Source: Paulownia fortunei (taxonomy: Eukaryota > Streptophyta > Magnoliopsida > Lamiales > Paulowniaceae). From it: a DNA stretch of 64,000 bases. The notes below the pieces were generated by a model, which was not told where the DNA came from, did no database searches, and saw nothing but the letters and a program-made list of their open reading frames with translations. Location: positions 15,121,278-15,185,277 of the forward strand of contig CM033110.1 of the NCBI GenBank assembly GCA_019321725.1, in the 5' to 3' direction. Of the stretch, positions 1-11,187 are shown in pieces; positions within the stretch are counted from its first letter, which is position 1; each line of letters begins with the position of its first letter. Made by a program: the position numbers and the translations under genes.

Positions 1-882
1 ACTCAAATGAGCTTTACGAGGGTGATTTTTGGAATATGAACTTTGATGAAAAAATGGAAAAAAATACATATACGATTGTTTGTTACAGACTTCTTTGGAA
101 TCGAGTCTATTCTGATACTATGTCAAACAATAGAGTTTCTGGAGAAAAAAATTCAATCTGTATTCTTCTCCAAATCAGAGGCAATATATAGATACAATTA
201 CATTCTAAATTAAGGAAACAAATTACAATCACATCCTAAAACTTAGGAAAATAAATTGTTTCTATATTTATGTACACCATAGGTCAACTAACCAGATTTC
301 TAGAATTAATGAAAAAATCAATCTACTATTGCATATAGCTCATGCTAACAATGAGGGTTTTTTTTTGGATATTTTTTGGTATGTTTTTATGGCTTTCGTG
401 AGTATGTTTGGTTGTTTTTTAGGTTTTTTTTCCCTGATTTTGTAGCCCTTTTGTGATGTTTTGGATTTATGGTCATTGAATAGTTGAAGAAATTGAAAAC
501 TACTGCATTTTGTTTATCTCTAATTTTTTATTTTTAAATTAAAACCACAATTGTAATCAATCACAACATATTTTATAGGGGCAATTGTAATCCTTTAAAA
601 TTATAAGAGGGACTATTAAAATGTTATTTGCTTACATGTGGGGTCGTTTTACTTCTCTTTGGCACAAACTTGAATCCATCGCTGATTGTTGTCCTGCAAC
701 TCAACCCTCTAAACCATATGGATCATCTATTATTGAGCCTGTGCAAATTCCTATAGAATCGGTTGTTTTTGTTGCTCCACAAATTAAAATGTACCATTAA
801 TCAATTTTCTCTGCTTAATTAGTTTTTTGCTGCTGCAGAAATAAGCTTGCTTACAAGTTTATTATTTGAGCCTTGACTTAAT
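1..882. other. AT-rich intergenic sequence
   Basis: No convincing gene. A 59-codon ATG-initiated frame lies at 621-800 on the plus strand. Its N-terminal part (...FTSLWHKLESIADCC...) faintly recalls the gag region of copia elements, but the match is too weak to call. The rest is AT-rich with T- and A-runs. Confidence 0.5.
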
Positions 883-1230
883 TGGGGTTTTTTCATAATA
901 TATAACAAAATAAAATTTTTATTTACTTAATAATCTAAAAATAATAATTTTCTACATCAATTAGAGTGATGCTTGGCGCCACACCAAATGGCGCTTTTAA
1001 CAAAAACTTTTAAAAAGTATATAAATATACTAAAGGTGCAACACCAACTGATGCCTTCAACAAAAAAGTTTAATAAAAAAAATATAATGAATGCGCCACA
1101 CTAGATAGCGCCTTCAACTAAAAAATTATATATGTTACTAAAAGTCTCATATGGTGTGGCGCATTCAATAAAAATATAAAAGAAAAAGTTATGGAAGGGT
1201 TGTTAGTAAACAATCCTTCTATTAGCATTG
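883..1230 (+). repeat. Left inverted end with palindromic unit array
   Basis: Four imperfect units about 55-60 bp apart: GGCGCCACACCAAATGGCGC at 975-994, a diverged unit at 1035-1060, another at 1091-1117, and one in the opposite sense at 1148-1169 (ATGGTGTGGCGCATTCAA). AT-rich spacers separate them, and most units are followed by TTCAA. A GGTTGTTAGTAAACAATCC hairpin follows at about 1197. The mirrored set lies at 7010-7451. Confidence 0.6.
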
Positions 1231-1742
1231 TATCTCAATGACATTTCATATTTTTTAATAAAATATAACAAAATAAAATGCACTTTCAAAGTATTTTTTA
1301 ATGAAAAAAAAACTAATAGTTGGAGAGTGTTTGATTTTCAAATTGTACCAGTCATTGGAAATAATAAATCACCTCAAAAGAAGGGTTTCGGCTAATTAAC
1401 TAATTATGTTTTTTTAATTTTCATCCTAAGTCCACAATAATACTCTAGGATCGATGTTCCAAACTAACTCATAATCATCATTTATTTATGTCAATAATCA
1501 TATCCCTTAGCACTTAAAAGCTCGATCATCTCCTATTTTGAGTAGAATATTTACAAGACAATAATAAGTATATGAACTTTTAGAGTTAATAATTTTATTG
1601 TTCGGTTGTGTTATTCGATAAAACGAATATATTATATGCAAAATATTTTATTGCACAAAGTAGTGACAATACTCAACAGAGTGGATATCAATCATATAGA
1701 AAAAAAAAAGGAATAAACATGGCTGCCTTTGCTGTCAACCTC
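1231..1742. other. AT-rich spacer inside the PMD transposon
   Basis: No gene. A second copy of the outer-end sequence (containing ATATAACAAAATAAAAT) occurs at about 1251-1278. It matches the complement of 18699-18720 better than the copy at 885 does, so the left end may itself be partly duplicated. Confidence 0.4.
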
Positions 1743-4700
1743 TTAGTCCCTTCCTTCATAATTACTGAAATTCATATTAATATATAGCTGACTCGATGAA
1801 GTTGTTGCATTGGACTCTACACGATCATAATATGTTGCAGTAAAATGAGGAAATACAATCGATGAGGCATCAAACCCCGAGTTCTTTCGTACATATCCTG
1901 GATACACTTGTAAAATTGGTGTAAATCCAAGAATTTGATCTGTCTCCACTACTCTGGAATATGAGTTCAAATTGGTCTTGAAATTGTGGTGGATCAGGTA
2001 CGTAACAATCCACATATAAGACCACATGATGAGATATATGAAGTGTAGATTGCCACATCAATTGTAATATACAAGGTTAAAGTGCCGCCAGTGAATTCAG
2101 GTGTACTCCCATGGGATTGATCACCATGTATAGAGCTACAAGATCTGGCAGCACAACATCTCCTCCATGTATCCCTTCTGGTACGCCTATCCTCTATTAG
2201 CACTAATTCTTCAAAACAACTTCTTGTTGTGGTTGGGCATTCCTATTTTGTTGCTGAAGGGCTACTCATAAAATGTTCTCACTTATGATCCTATGTTGAT
2301 ATTTTATTTCAACATACGATGTAATAGTTTTTATGTTGTTACAACGAACCCTGATTTGTTCCATTTATCAACCTAAAATGTGTATAAAGTAGCATAAAGA
2401 ATTTTTAGAAGAGAACAAAATTTAAAAAATAATCTCCTTTCTGTATTAGATATTGCCATACACATGCATCACCGTAGTGGTACCCTAATTGTACATACAC
2501 ATGCATAGGCCCTATGTATCGATGTGATATTTCATACCACTTTTTGTATCTAGTAACTATACGGGGATGACCACTCATGTGCACCAGTTTGTAGAGGCGA
2601 TCACATTGATGTTTGTAATTTTTTTTACTAAATTCAAATAGAATTGTCATGTACGGTTCAGTTAAAGATTAATATCAAATTTTGAGTTTTTTAAGTAAAG
2701 CTAAATGTGTGGTTTTGAGCGATTTCGAACGGCATGGCAGTTTTAACCAACAAGAGAATGATCAGTAAAAAATAAAAAGAATATTTTTTTACCATATTAG
2801 CAAAATTTAAATTGACATGAAAAGATTAAATAAGCAATAACAATAAAGTGTCTTCAACAAATATTGTCTCTCATTCTCATATTTACAGTGAATCTTGGCT
2901 CAATAGAAATTAATTTATGACAAGAACAATACATCAGCAAGTAATAATGGGTTCAGTGGCCTAAAATAATATACATATCAATCAACAACTAATATACAAA
3001 GATCTATATCACTATATCAACTTGATGTTCACAAATTTACATATTTAATTACTTTTAGCTTTTCAACATAAACAAAATTTTAAAATCAATATAAAAAAAT
3101 CATAGACACAAATTTTTCTATTTGTATACCAAAAAATATAGTATTTTTTTTTCTTTTTTTGTAAAAAAATTAAAATAAATGTACATACTCGAATATACTT
3201 CAACTATGTGAAAGAGATTTGTACCAAAGGAGAATAGAATATGCGCCATGGCCGAGTTGAGGAAATTGGTCAGGAGAGGTCGAGGCTTGAGAGCTTATTA
3301 GAGTTCAAAAGAGTAGGATTAACAATTGTAGACTGTGATCTTTGGAGGCTGAAATGGGGTAGTGAGTAGGTAGGGTTATTTTAGAGTTGGTCTATAGGCC
3401 AATTAACTAATATACTATATATAATAACAATCGAACATAGAGTCTAATTATGGTGCAGATTGGTACGACTTTATTTTTAAATTGCCACTGCACTAATTTA
3501 TATGGTTTGATTTAATAAAAATCTTAAATTATAGTTTATCTAATGAACATGTGATCAGCCCTACCGGTCTATTCGCACACAGCTCTTGTCATCTCGCCAA
3601 TTAGTATACACAAGCTATGTGATGCAAGGCCCAATGCTTATTGTTATTTTCCCCATGATCTACTGATGGATCTTGTAAAATATCTTATTACATTTAAAAC
3701 TACTAAAGAGGCCGCTCAGGATGATGCATTTCAACTATATCAAATAAAATTAATGGACATTAGGATGTTCATAACCTATTGTTACATTCTTGTGGCAACG
3801 AGTCATTGTCTATATCTGTATATCACTGTCAAATAAACTACAATTAAAAAGAATGTGTTAGTACAAAATATCAATTCATTTGATGTTGCGGCAACTAATA
3901 GCAATGAAACTACATAATGCATTTACTCGACTCCATTGACATATTATCAAGAATGTCTCTATTATTGTATGCAGATTTACTCATAGATTTTGTGAATCTC
4001 AAATAACTCACCCACCTAGACAATATGGGTTATTGACTATTATAATTTTTACATACGTAATTTTTGTTCAAGACATTAAAATTTTAGAGTTACATGTTAT
4101 AACAAAAAGATTATCGTGCACCTATGGAGAAGGAGAAAGCTTGTTGTCCTCATCAACCATGAGTGGGCCCATTTCAATCCCAGGGGCACATAGTTGAGGT
4201 GTTAAATTTAATATTCGTGATCATGCCCAAATTTATATTTTTTTTTTTTATAATAACTAACATAATTAATATGATTTAAGACATGAAAGATATTTTCAAT
4301 GAATTCCAAAATATCGCTAATGCCTACCTGTAGGAACTGTAAAGCACCACTAATAACCTTTATTCTCTCTTTTTGATGAAGTGTACAACTCGCGGTACAG
4401 GCACACCAACACATTGTTACTGCAGCCGTAACTATGTGACATATAAAATGCTCCAGCTTTTGTAAATACAAAAACTTCACACTGTGATATGAGGAATCAC
4501 AACGCATAGTTCCCCCTAATATCACCAATGCACATGCCCAGGTATATTTTTCTCTGTCATCTACTGATTGTCATTAGTGAGTAAATGGTTATGCAAAAGC
4601 TCATTTAGGAGTGCAAGGTACATGCCCTAAGTTAGGTCTGAGTTGGTGTAAATCCTAAATGACGTTGGCAATAGTCTTACCATAGGAAGATACTCCTATC

Positions 4701-5015
4701 ATAGTCTTATCTAGTTATTGGAATACCATCTATAGAGATCTCCCATATGACTACAACATCCTGAACTCTATCAATCGCCTGTTCAAGATGTAGATGAGAT
4801 GCATCTTGCGACGCTCTCTCTCTCAACTAGAGTTATGGTCATGTGAAAGTCAAGCTTGATCTTTCCGTACCAATATATACCATAAAAATCTATTTGATGT
4901 AGCAAAACAAAGACGAGTATATCTAACGGGTCGAGATCCTAAAAGAACTATCCGCTGCTAGAGCGAAGGGTGCTATCAAGATCCCCTGCAAATACATTCT
5001 CAGACCTATGAAAAG
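1743..5015 (-). pseudogene. Plant mobile domain (PMD/MAIN-like) gene remnant
   Basis: Degenerate gene read in several minus-strand frames. From N- to C-terminus: 4735-5015 gives a stretch ending FYGIYWYGKIKLD, then ITLVER, then VIWEISIDGIPIT. These correspond to the family pattern of a GFYGVYRVG-like segment, an ALVERW segment and an LWGLPVDG-type segment. 4208-4560 gives ALVILGGTM, CLYRELYTSS and ISGALQFLQ (family: LIGG..., LYR.LC.AS, GGPL.LLQLW). About 4140-4200 gives PLGLKWAHSW. 2405-2650 gives RYKKWYEISHRYIGP, the usual PMD exit (WY...TRRYI). 1743-2290 holds a low-complexity C-terminal tail. Stops and frameshifts occur throughout, so it cannot make a protein. PMD proteins (MAIN, MAIL1 in Arabidopsis) act in the nucleus in genome stability and silencing; most genomic copies are transposon-borne, as here. 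Confidence 0.75.
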
Positions 5016-6058
5016 ATAAGAAATGGCCATTAACTGAACTATAAACTCATTATTAATCCATCTTGCAAATATGTTATCAATTGCCACATGTTAAAACCAC
5101 ATAAACAACAATTGTAATAAATGTAACGTAATCAAACATAATTAAAAGGCAATGTCTATAGTCAAGAAATGTTTATATATAAAAAGTGCATTTTAAAAAA
5201 ATGTCTATGGATACAATGTTTATATATTATGTTAAAGTTAACCAATGTGTATAAATACAAATTGCATATTAAAGCACTTGCAATATACATGCTTGTATCT
5301 CTTGATGGCCCACAGTCACATTCACAAATTCATAGTCTTCAATATATTACCTCTCCAGTGCAATAAAATTTGAATTTTGTTTCAACGTGACATATCTTCA
5401 AAAACTAATTTATATTATTCACTACAAAAGAACAACTTGTGTACCACATTTAAACTAAATTATATTTTTTAAAATATAATCACAATTTGTAAACTTAAGT
5501 TCACCTATGAAAATTATAAATAATACTACTAAAAATGTTAAAAGTACATTAATTGTAAAGTTAAAGTTCACATATAAAAATATACTTATTAATTCACCTA
5601 ATTAATGATTGTTTTTTAACATCAAGTACACTTATATTAGTTTAAAATGTTGATTTTGTTATTATTACTACTACTTTATTGTTATTATTTTAATTACTAT
5701 TATCATAATAATATTCCAATTTTTCAAAAGGATATTAAATTTCAAATTACTATATTTACTATTGCATTCAATCTCCAATTAAAATTTTCAAAAATAGTAT
5801 ATTAACAATTATTATAATGTCTAAAAAATAATTTTTTCTCATCATTTTTAAATAGTTTACATAATCTTTAGTAATATTAACTATTTATCAATTATTGATA
5901 ATTTTATAAAGTAGGATTAATAAATTTAATATCATAAAAAAATATAAGAATATAATAAAAATATGAGTATTATTATTCTCATAATTTATTAAATACTTAT
6001 TATCACTATTATTATTATTAATCTATTTGACTATCTTTATTTTGATTTTATAAGTACC
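5016..6058. other. AT-rich spacer inside the PMD transposon
   Basis: Very AT-rich, no supported gene. The short frame at 5169-5366 has no family resemblance and the composition of random AT-rich DNA. Confidence 0.5.
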
Positions 6059-6092
6059 GACATCACCCCTAATAATCATTAGGGTTGATGTC
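6059..6092. repeat. Near-perfect 34-nt hairpin
   Basis: GACATCA-C-CCCTAAT, then AATC, then ATTAGGG-T-TGATGTC. The two 15-nt arms pair with a single mismatch around a 4-nt loop. It lies in AT-rich DNA just before two GGCGCC-type units. It may be a structural part of the PMD transposon; no terminator function is implied. Confidence 0.8.
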
Positions 6093-6133
6093 AACCCTTA
6101 TGAGATTAGGTGGAGTAATTTTTTTTTCCTATC

Positions 6134-6194
6134 GTGGCATCACACCAAGAGGCGCTTATTCTGCCAAATTGAAGGCACCACACCAAGGGGCGCC
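6134..6194 (+). repeat. Two internal palindromic GGCGCC/CACACC units
   Basis: GTGGCATCACACCAAGAGGC (from 6134) and GGCACCACACCAAGGGGCGC (from 6173) match the units arrayed at 975-1117 and, in reverse sense, at 7205-7391. The family is therefore also present inside the element. Confidence 0.65.
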
Positions 6195-6409
6195 TCCGCC
6201 AATTTTTTTAACTTATTTTTCTTGGAGCTAATCATTTTTTTTAGATTTTTTTTTCTTGAAGATGCCTCCACCAAATTTTTTTAGCCTCATTTTTTTTCGT
6301 CTCCAACAAATATTTCTAACATTAAATTATTTATAATAAGTTTTAAAAAAAATTAATATTTTACCATAATAGAAAAAGGTAGTGTAATTTTATGGTGAAA
6401 TGTAGTTTG

Positions 6410-6975
6410 AGTCCATGCTTTCTGAAGACGTGTGTTTTTTTTGTTTTTTTTTTACAAAAGTGGGACTATGGTGATATTGTATGTGTTGGGTGATGCATCA
6501 TTGGTGATATGGGGATTCTTAGGAGGCTGATTATCTGCATAAATAAATTATACAATATATGATACTACTGGAGTTGAAAGTACTACTACTCGATAAAAAT
6601 AGACAAAAATAATTAATTCAATAAGCACATTTCTCAAAATCAAATGTAAGATTTGAAAATAGAGTTCTTTTAATTTAACATAAGCAAAATAAATATTATA
6701 TTTCATGTTTAAAATACAAATATTTTGAGAAAATGAAATCAAACATTATGCAGGTATATAAATAATTTTGGATATTCATTTTCATCGAGCAGAAGTACTT
6801 CACCTCCAATAATTATACATGCTGCGTAATTTATTTATACACATAATCAGCTCCTAAGAAACCCATATCACATGACTCATTACCCAACACATATAATATC
6901 AACATGGTCTCACTTTTGAAAAAAAGCAAAACAAAAAAAAAAAAAATGATAAAAAAAAGAAGTCTTCTACCAGAT
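6410..6975. repeat. Fold-back element with ~200-bp imperfect arms
   Basis: The left arm (about 6410-6620) and the complement of the right arm (about 6750-6975) share long blocks: CAAAAGTGgGAC, then TGATATT, TATGTGTTGGGT, GTGATATGGG, TTCTTAGGAG, GCTGATTAT, ATAAATAAATTA and CTCGAT. About 130 bp of loop separates them. The small frame at 6548-6742 minus is a by-product. Best read as a fold-back or MITE-like insertion inside the PMD transposon; a transcript would form a long hairpin. Confidence 0.75.
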
Positions 6976-7009
6976 TTTGCTTTTTTTATTTTTTTCTAAA
7001 AAAATATAG

Positions 7010-7451
7010 CTCTAAAGCCATTTTGATCAGCTGTAAAGTGGGTTGTTAGTTGACAGCCTCAAAAGAGGCTATCAACTATCAGTCTTCTTCGGAGGGATGG
7101 TTGCCAATAGCTGGTAATTTCAAATTTAATTTTTTTTTTTGTTAAAAGAAAGGTTGTTAACTCACAACTCTTTCATAATTTTTTTTTCAATTTTTTTTAA
7201 AAATGGCACCTCGTGTGGTGCCTTCAATATAAATATATTTTTAAATTTTTTTAAGGCGGCATTTGGTGTAGCCTTCAATATGTTTATTTATTTAATTTTT
7301 TTATTGAAGACGTCACTTGGTGTGGTGTCTTAAAATAAATATATTTATATATTTAATTTTTTTATTGAAGGTACGTGGTGGTGAATGCCTTTATTCAAAC
7401 AACGACCTACAGATAGCACTTTGATATAGAAAATTATTTTTTTTAGGTTAG
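7010..7451 (-). repeat. Right inverted end with palindromic unit array
   Basis: Four units in the sense opposite to most left-end units: GGCACCTCGTGTGGTGCCTT at 7205, a diverged GGCATTTGGTGT unit at about 7258, CACTTGGTGTGGTGTCTT at 7314, and a poor one at about 7367-7391. Spacing is about 50-60 bp. Outside them, TTTGATATAGAAAATTATT followed by TTTTTTAGGTTA is the complement of the left end. The Athila 5' LTR begins immediately after, at 7452. Confidence 0.6.
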
Positions 7452-9409
7452 CGATAAGTGTATATTTTTATATATTTTATTTTAATTTCTCTATATTTCT
7501 TATTTTGTTCTTGTTAATAATAATTTTTTATTAATGTTTTGTGTGTGATAGGAGTTTGGGAATCAAAAGATCGAAAATGAGCCAAAACGAAGTTGAAACA
7601 AGCATTACTGGGCCAAATTGACAAGGTTCCACTACGACAGTTTTTGTATTGTGGGCATAAATTTCTTATCCAAAGCCCTACGGACCTAATTCTTGATTTA
7701 TTGGAAAGATAAGAGATATATTTACAACTTTCATGTTATCAACTTTTCCCAATTAAATTAATTTCAAAGAAAAATATTCAGTTAAACAGTCAAACATGTA
7801 CTGAAACTTTCAGATATGGCAGTCTTTATATTATTGACATAACTCTCTCTACAAATGTGATATTAATCTGATTCAAATGGCTACAGAAAGCTAACAGATA
7901 GGGCTACAATTTTTATAATACACCAAAAGCCAATTCAGCTTATAAAGAGGTCACAAATCAATTGAAATAGGATGAACAATATCAGAATACCAAATTAGAG
8001 AAGAAGAAAATAGTAGCAACGGTGCCTAGGCACCCTATTTTTGGCGCCTAAGCACCGTGCTTACTGTCCTCTTCAGCGCCTAGGCACCGTAGACATTATC
8101 TGTGTAGGAAAATTGATTCATTTGCTTGAAGTGGCGACCCTTTAAACTTTTTGGTACATGTTTGTGATATGTATATACTAGATACATATATCACACCACA
8201 CACACTACATACTTTACAACACATATTACACACTTTACACCAAATGCACAACACACCTTACACACTTTACACCAAATCACATCACCATCTCATATTTTAT
8301 AAAAAGATACTATCCTCTCAACACAAACCTAAATTTTTCAGATTCACTCATTCTCTAGAATTCAAACACACCTTTGAAAAACATCTTAGGGCCTTGCAGC
8401 ATTAAGAAAGATAAAGTGGAAGAGGCTTGGATAAGGAGATATCCATAATCCACCATCAACCTCAACTATCTTCTTCAACCAATAAGTTTTTTTGACTTCC
8501 AATGTTAGTTTTAATTTTCTTATCAATTTTTATTATGTTAGGCTAAACTTCCTTCTTGGTTGAGAATGATTTCAAAGCCCTAGACATGGGTTCTTATAAT
8601 TGAATGTTTGATATTATTGATAAAATTTTCAATTGAAGTTGTTTATATTTTTCTATACTTAATATCTTATGGGTATTTTCTTGCTTTGTTTGGGTGCACA
8701 ATCAAATTGGGTGTGAGAACTCCCTACAACAATATTAGAGATTTTGGATCCATAATTATCTTGAATTCTTAATCATATATAGTAAATTGTAATTAATGAT
8801 TATGGAATATTTTTGTGAATTGCAATGGAAAACATAACCTAAGTTAAATCACCCGAGCTTGTATAATTGTTACTTAGATCAATCTATCTTTCTTGTTTTA
8901 ATTCATCCATTGGATTAAATCTAGAGAGCTTGTTCTAGGTTGTTTGGTGGGTAGAAAACTAGATAGAGAGCTTGTTCTATCTAATGAGCAACTAAGGAAA
9001 GATTGGGGTAGTAGAGCTTGTTATTATCTACAGTTGATAATTTCATTGACAATTTGTTCATAATATTGATATGAAATTACAACCCATTGTCTAGTGGCGG
9101 CGAATGAAACCTCAACCTACTTCAATCACTTGTTGCTTATTGATTTAATTTTCATTGCTTTGAATTTTAATTAGTTTTAGTTTCTGCAACTTAGTTAATC
9201 AACTCAATCCCCTCCCCAAATGTTTGTTGTTTATTTCTAAAGTTTGCTTATTGAAATCATAATTTTGAAGTTAAAATTCTTAGTTAGTTGAGTTGATAGT
9301 AAATCAATTAGCCTTGATCCTTATGAGATCGACTCTTACTCGCTCTATACTCGTTAAAAGTTTATTGAACAGTAAAGTTTAAATTTGGTAGGCCTACGAC
9401 AATCAACCA
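7452..9409 (+). repeat. 5' LTR of the Athila-like element (1958 bp)
   Basis: Begins CGATAAGTGTATATTTTTAT (the other copies begin TGAT, so the first base is mutated) and ends ...CAACCA. It aligns over its length with 16674-18679 and with the solo LTR at 20987-22948. It contains a cluster of GGTGCCTAGGCACC palindromes (8021-8088) and a CA-rich tandem region (about 8185-8290). Confidence 0.9.
8021..8088 (+). repeat. Cluster of 14-bp palindromes in the LTR
   Basis: GGTGCCTAGGCACC (8021-8034) is a perfect palindrome. GGCGCCTAAGCACC (8043-8056) and AGCGCCTAGGCACC (8075-8088) are close relatives. Decayed equivalents lie at 17242-17330 in the 3' LTR, and about five at 21530-21660 in the solo LTR. 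Confidence 0.8.
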
Positions 9410-9416
9410 AATTTTT

Positions 9417-9434
9417 TGGTGCCATTGTCGGGGA
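9417..9434 (+). other. Primer-binding site, tRNA-Asp type
   Basis: TGGTGCCATTGTCGGGGA, seven bases after the 5' LTR, matches the complement of the plant tRNA-Asp 3' end (TGGCGCCGTTGCCGGGGA) at all but three positions, all transitions. This primer type is usual for Athila. Confidence 0.8.
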
Positions 9435-9584
9435 CCAAACATCTAAATGATTCATTATCCTTTTTAGTTTTTCGTTTTACTTTACTTATTTTTTGTTAGG
9501 TTTAATTTAGTTTCTTTTCTTGTTATTTTCAAATTTTATTTCATCGGAGGGTTTGAGGCTAAGACTTGAGTAGATTCAGATTAA

Positions 9585-10900
9585 TTGAACACACCGCTGC
9601 CACTATTACCACCATTTCCACCTATACCTCCAATCGATTCACCACTCAAGCTTGAGTTTGAAGCTCTTTCTCCTACTTTTAAAACTCCTCATCAACCTGA
9701 AACTATTGAAATGACACATAATCATAGAACATTGAAGGAGTTGGTTGCTCTCAATTTGGAGAATCAACCATTGTGTATCATCTATCCCAACTTGGAAGTC
9801 GACTTTGAACTCAAATCTGGGATGATTCATCTTTTGCCCATATTCCATGGTTTTGCGGGTGAGGATCCAAAAAACACTTGAAGGAATTTCATATCGTGTG
9901 CTCTAGTATGAAACCGATCGACATTTTAGAAGAAAACATCAATCTCATTGTCTTTCTTTTTTCATTGGCGAATTCGGCAAATGAGTGGCTTTATTATCTA
10001 CCATCTAGCACGATTACCACATGGAATGAAATGCAAAGGATGTTTTTTGAGAGGTATTTTCCAGTATCTGGAAAGAAATATATGGGATTCGACAATACAA
10101 TGGGGAATCTCTCTATGAGTATTGGGAAAGATTTAAGAAGTTGTGCGCTAGTTGTTCTTATCATCAAATCAATTATCAACTTCTCATTGAATATTTTTAT
10201 GAAGGACTTATGCCAATGGAAAGAAGCATGATTGATGGGCTTTAGTTGACAAGACATCCGAGGCCGCGAGGAATCTAATTGCAAACATGGCTATAAATTC
10301 TCAATAATTCATCACCCGCAATGATCCACCGCCGCCACCTAAAAGTGTCAATGAGGTGAACACATCACTTCTTCCACAAAAACTCTCACACCTCACCTCT
10401 TTAGTGTAACAAATGGCTGTAGGGCAACAAGTTAAAACATGTGGAGTATGTTGCATGGTAGGGCATCCCACGGATATGTGTCCATTCCTCCAAGAGAGTT
10501 CTATAGAGCAAGCAAATGTGATTTGTGGTTTTCCAAGTTAACCAAGACAAAGATATAATCCTTTATCCAACACTTATAATGAATGATTGAAGAATCATCC
10601 CAATTTGAGATACGGGAACCAACAATAACAACCTACTCATTTCAAATGCCAAATCGATCACCCAATTTTTACCAATCGAATATGCAACTACCTTTCCAAT
10701 CTCCATAACAATCAACCATATCCTTGGATGATCTTGTGAAAGCACTTACTACTAATACTATGCAATTTCAACAAACCACACAAACCCATCTCCAACATAT
10801 TGAGAATCAAGTAGGGCAAATAGCCACAAGCTTAAGCTGATTGGAAACACAAGGATCGGCAAGTTACCTTTTCAATTCTTGGTGAATCCTAAGAAAAATG
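9585..10900 (+). pseudogene. Athila gag remnant
   Basis: Three frames are needed. Frame one (9585-9881) contains LKELVALNLENQPLC and FELKSGMIHLLPIFHG. Frame two (9878-10100) contains WLYYLPSSTITTWNEM. Frame three (about 10100-10240) contains LYEYWERFKKLC and YEGLMPMERSMID. A CCHC zinc knuckle, CGVCCMVGHPTDMC, is at about 10440-10482. These are the capsid-like region and nucleocapsid knuckle of Athila gag, which normally packages element RNA. Frameshifts near 9880, 10100 and 10230 and in-frame stops (for example around 10303, 10410 and 10540) inactivate it. Confidence 0.85.
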
Positions 10901-11187
10901 CAAGTGACATAACCCTTAGAACCGGGAAGCAATTGGAGTCTTCTAGTTTGCCAACAAAAGGGGTATCCAAATAGGTTGAGAAGGGTGAGTCAAGTAATAC
11001 CATCCCTTCCTTAGATGATTCTCACTCTCCTACTCATCTACCACCTGTAGTCAAGAAGAATCCAAAGTCGGTAATCATTCATAAACCTATTTCTCATACT
11101 TATATAACACATCCACCTTTTCTTAGTAGGTTAGCAAAGTCTAAGAAAGAGAAGTAAGAAAAGGAGATCCTTGAAATTTTTCAAAAA

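Larger units (their letters stand above)
883..7451 (-). mobile_element. DNA transposon carrying a plant-mobile-domain gene (MULE-like, decayed)
   Basis: The internal PMD pseudogene is bracketed by inverted terminal sequences. The left end has TAATCTAAAAATAATAATTT (from about 931) followed by TCTACATCAA. The complement of the right end (7449 downward) has TAACCTAAAAAAAATAATTT followed by TCTATATCAA. Inside each end is an array of palindromic units with GGCGCC/CACACC cores (975-1169 on the left, 7205-7391 on the right) and a GGTTGTTnACnACAAC-like hairpin (about 1197-1222 and 7150-7175). The outermost left sequence (about 883-910, with ATATAACAAA) recurs in complement at 18696-18722, beyond the Athila element, so the right end seems split by that insertion. 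PMD genes are known cargo of both MULEs and Ty3/gypsy elements; the long inverted ends favour a MULE-like carrier. No 8-11 bp target duplication was found. Confidence 0.55.

Noticed and set aside
975..1169. CRISPR-like spaced repeats
   Set aside because: Units are diverged, change orientation and lie in a plant transposon end; the spacers are AT-rich filler.
7452..7456. Athila 5' LTR starting at the TG at 7459
   Set aside because: Both other LTR copies include TGATAAG/TGATCAT before that point, so the start is 7452 with a mutated first base.
8151..8405. 84-codon His/Thr-rich frame, with similar frames at 17384-17751
   Set aside because: Inside Athila LTRs; the repeats are CA-rich LTR sequence.
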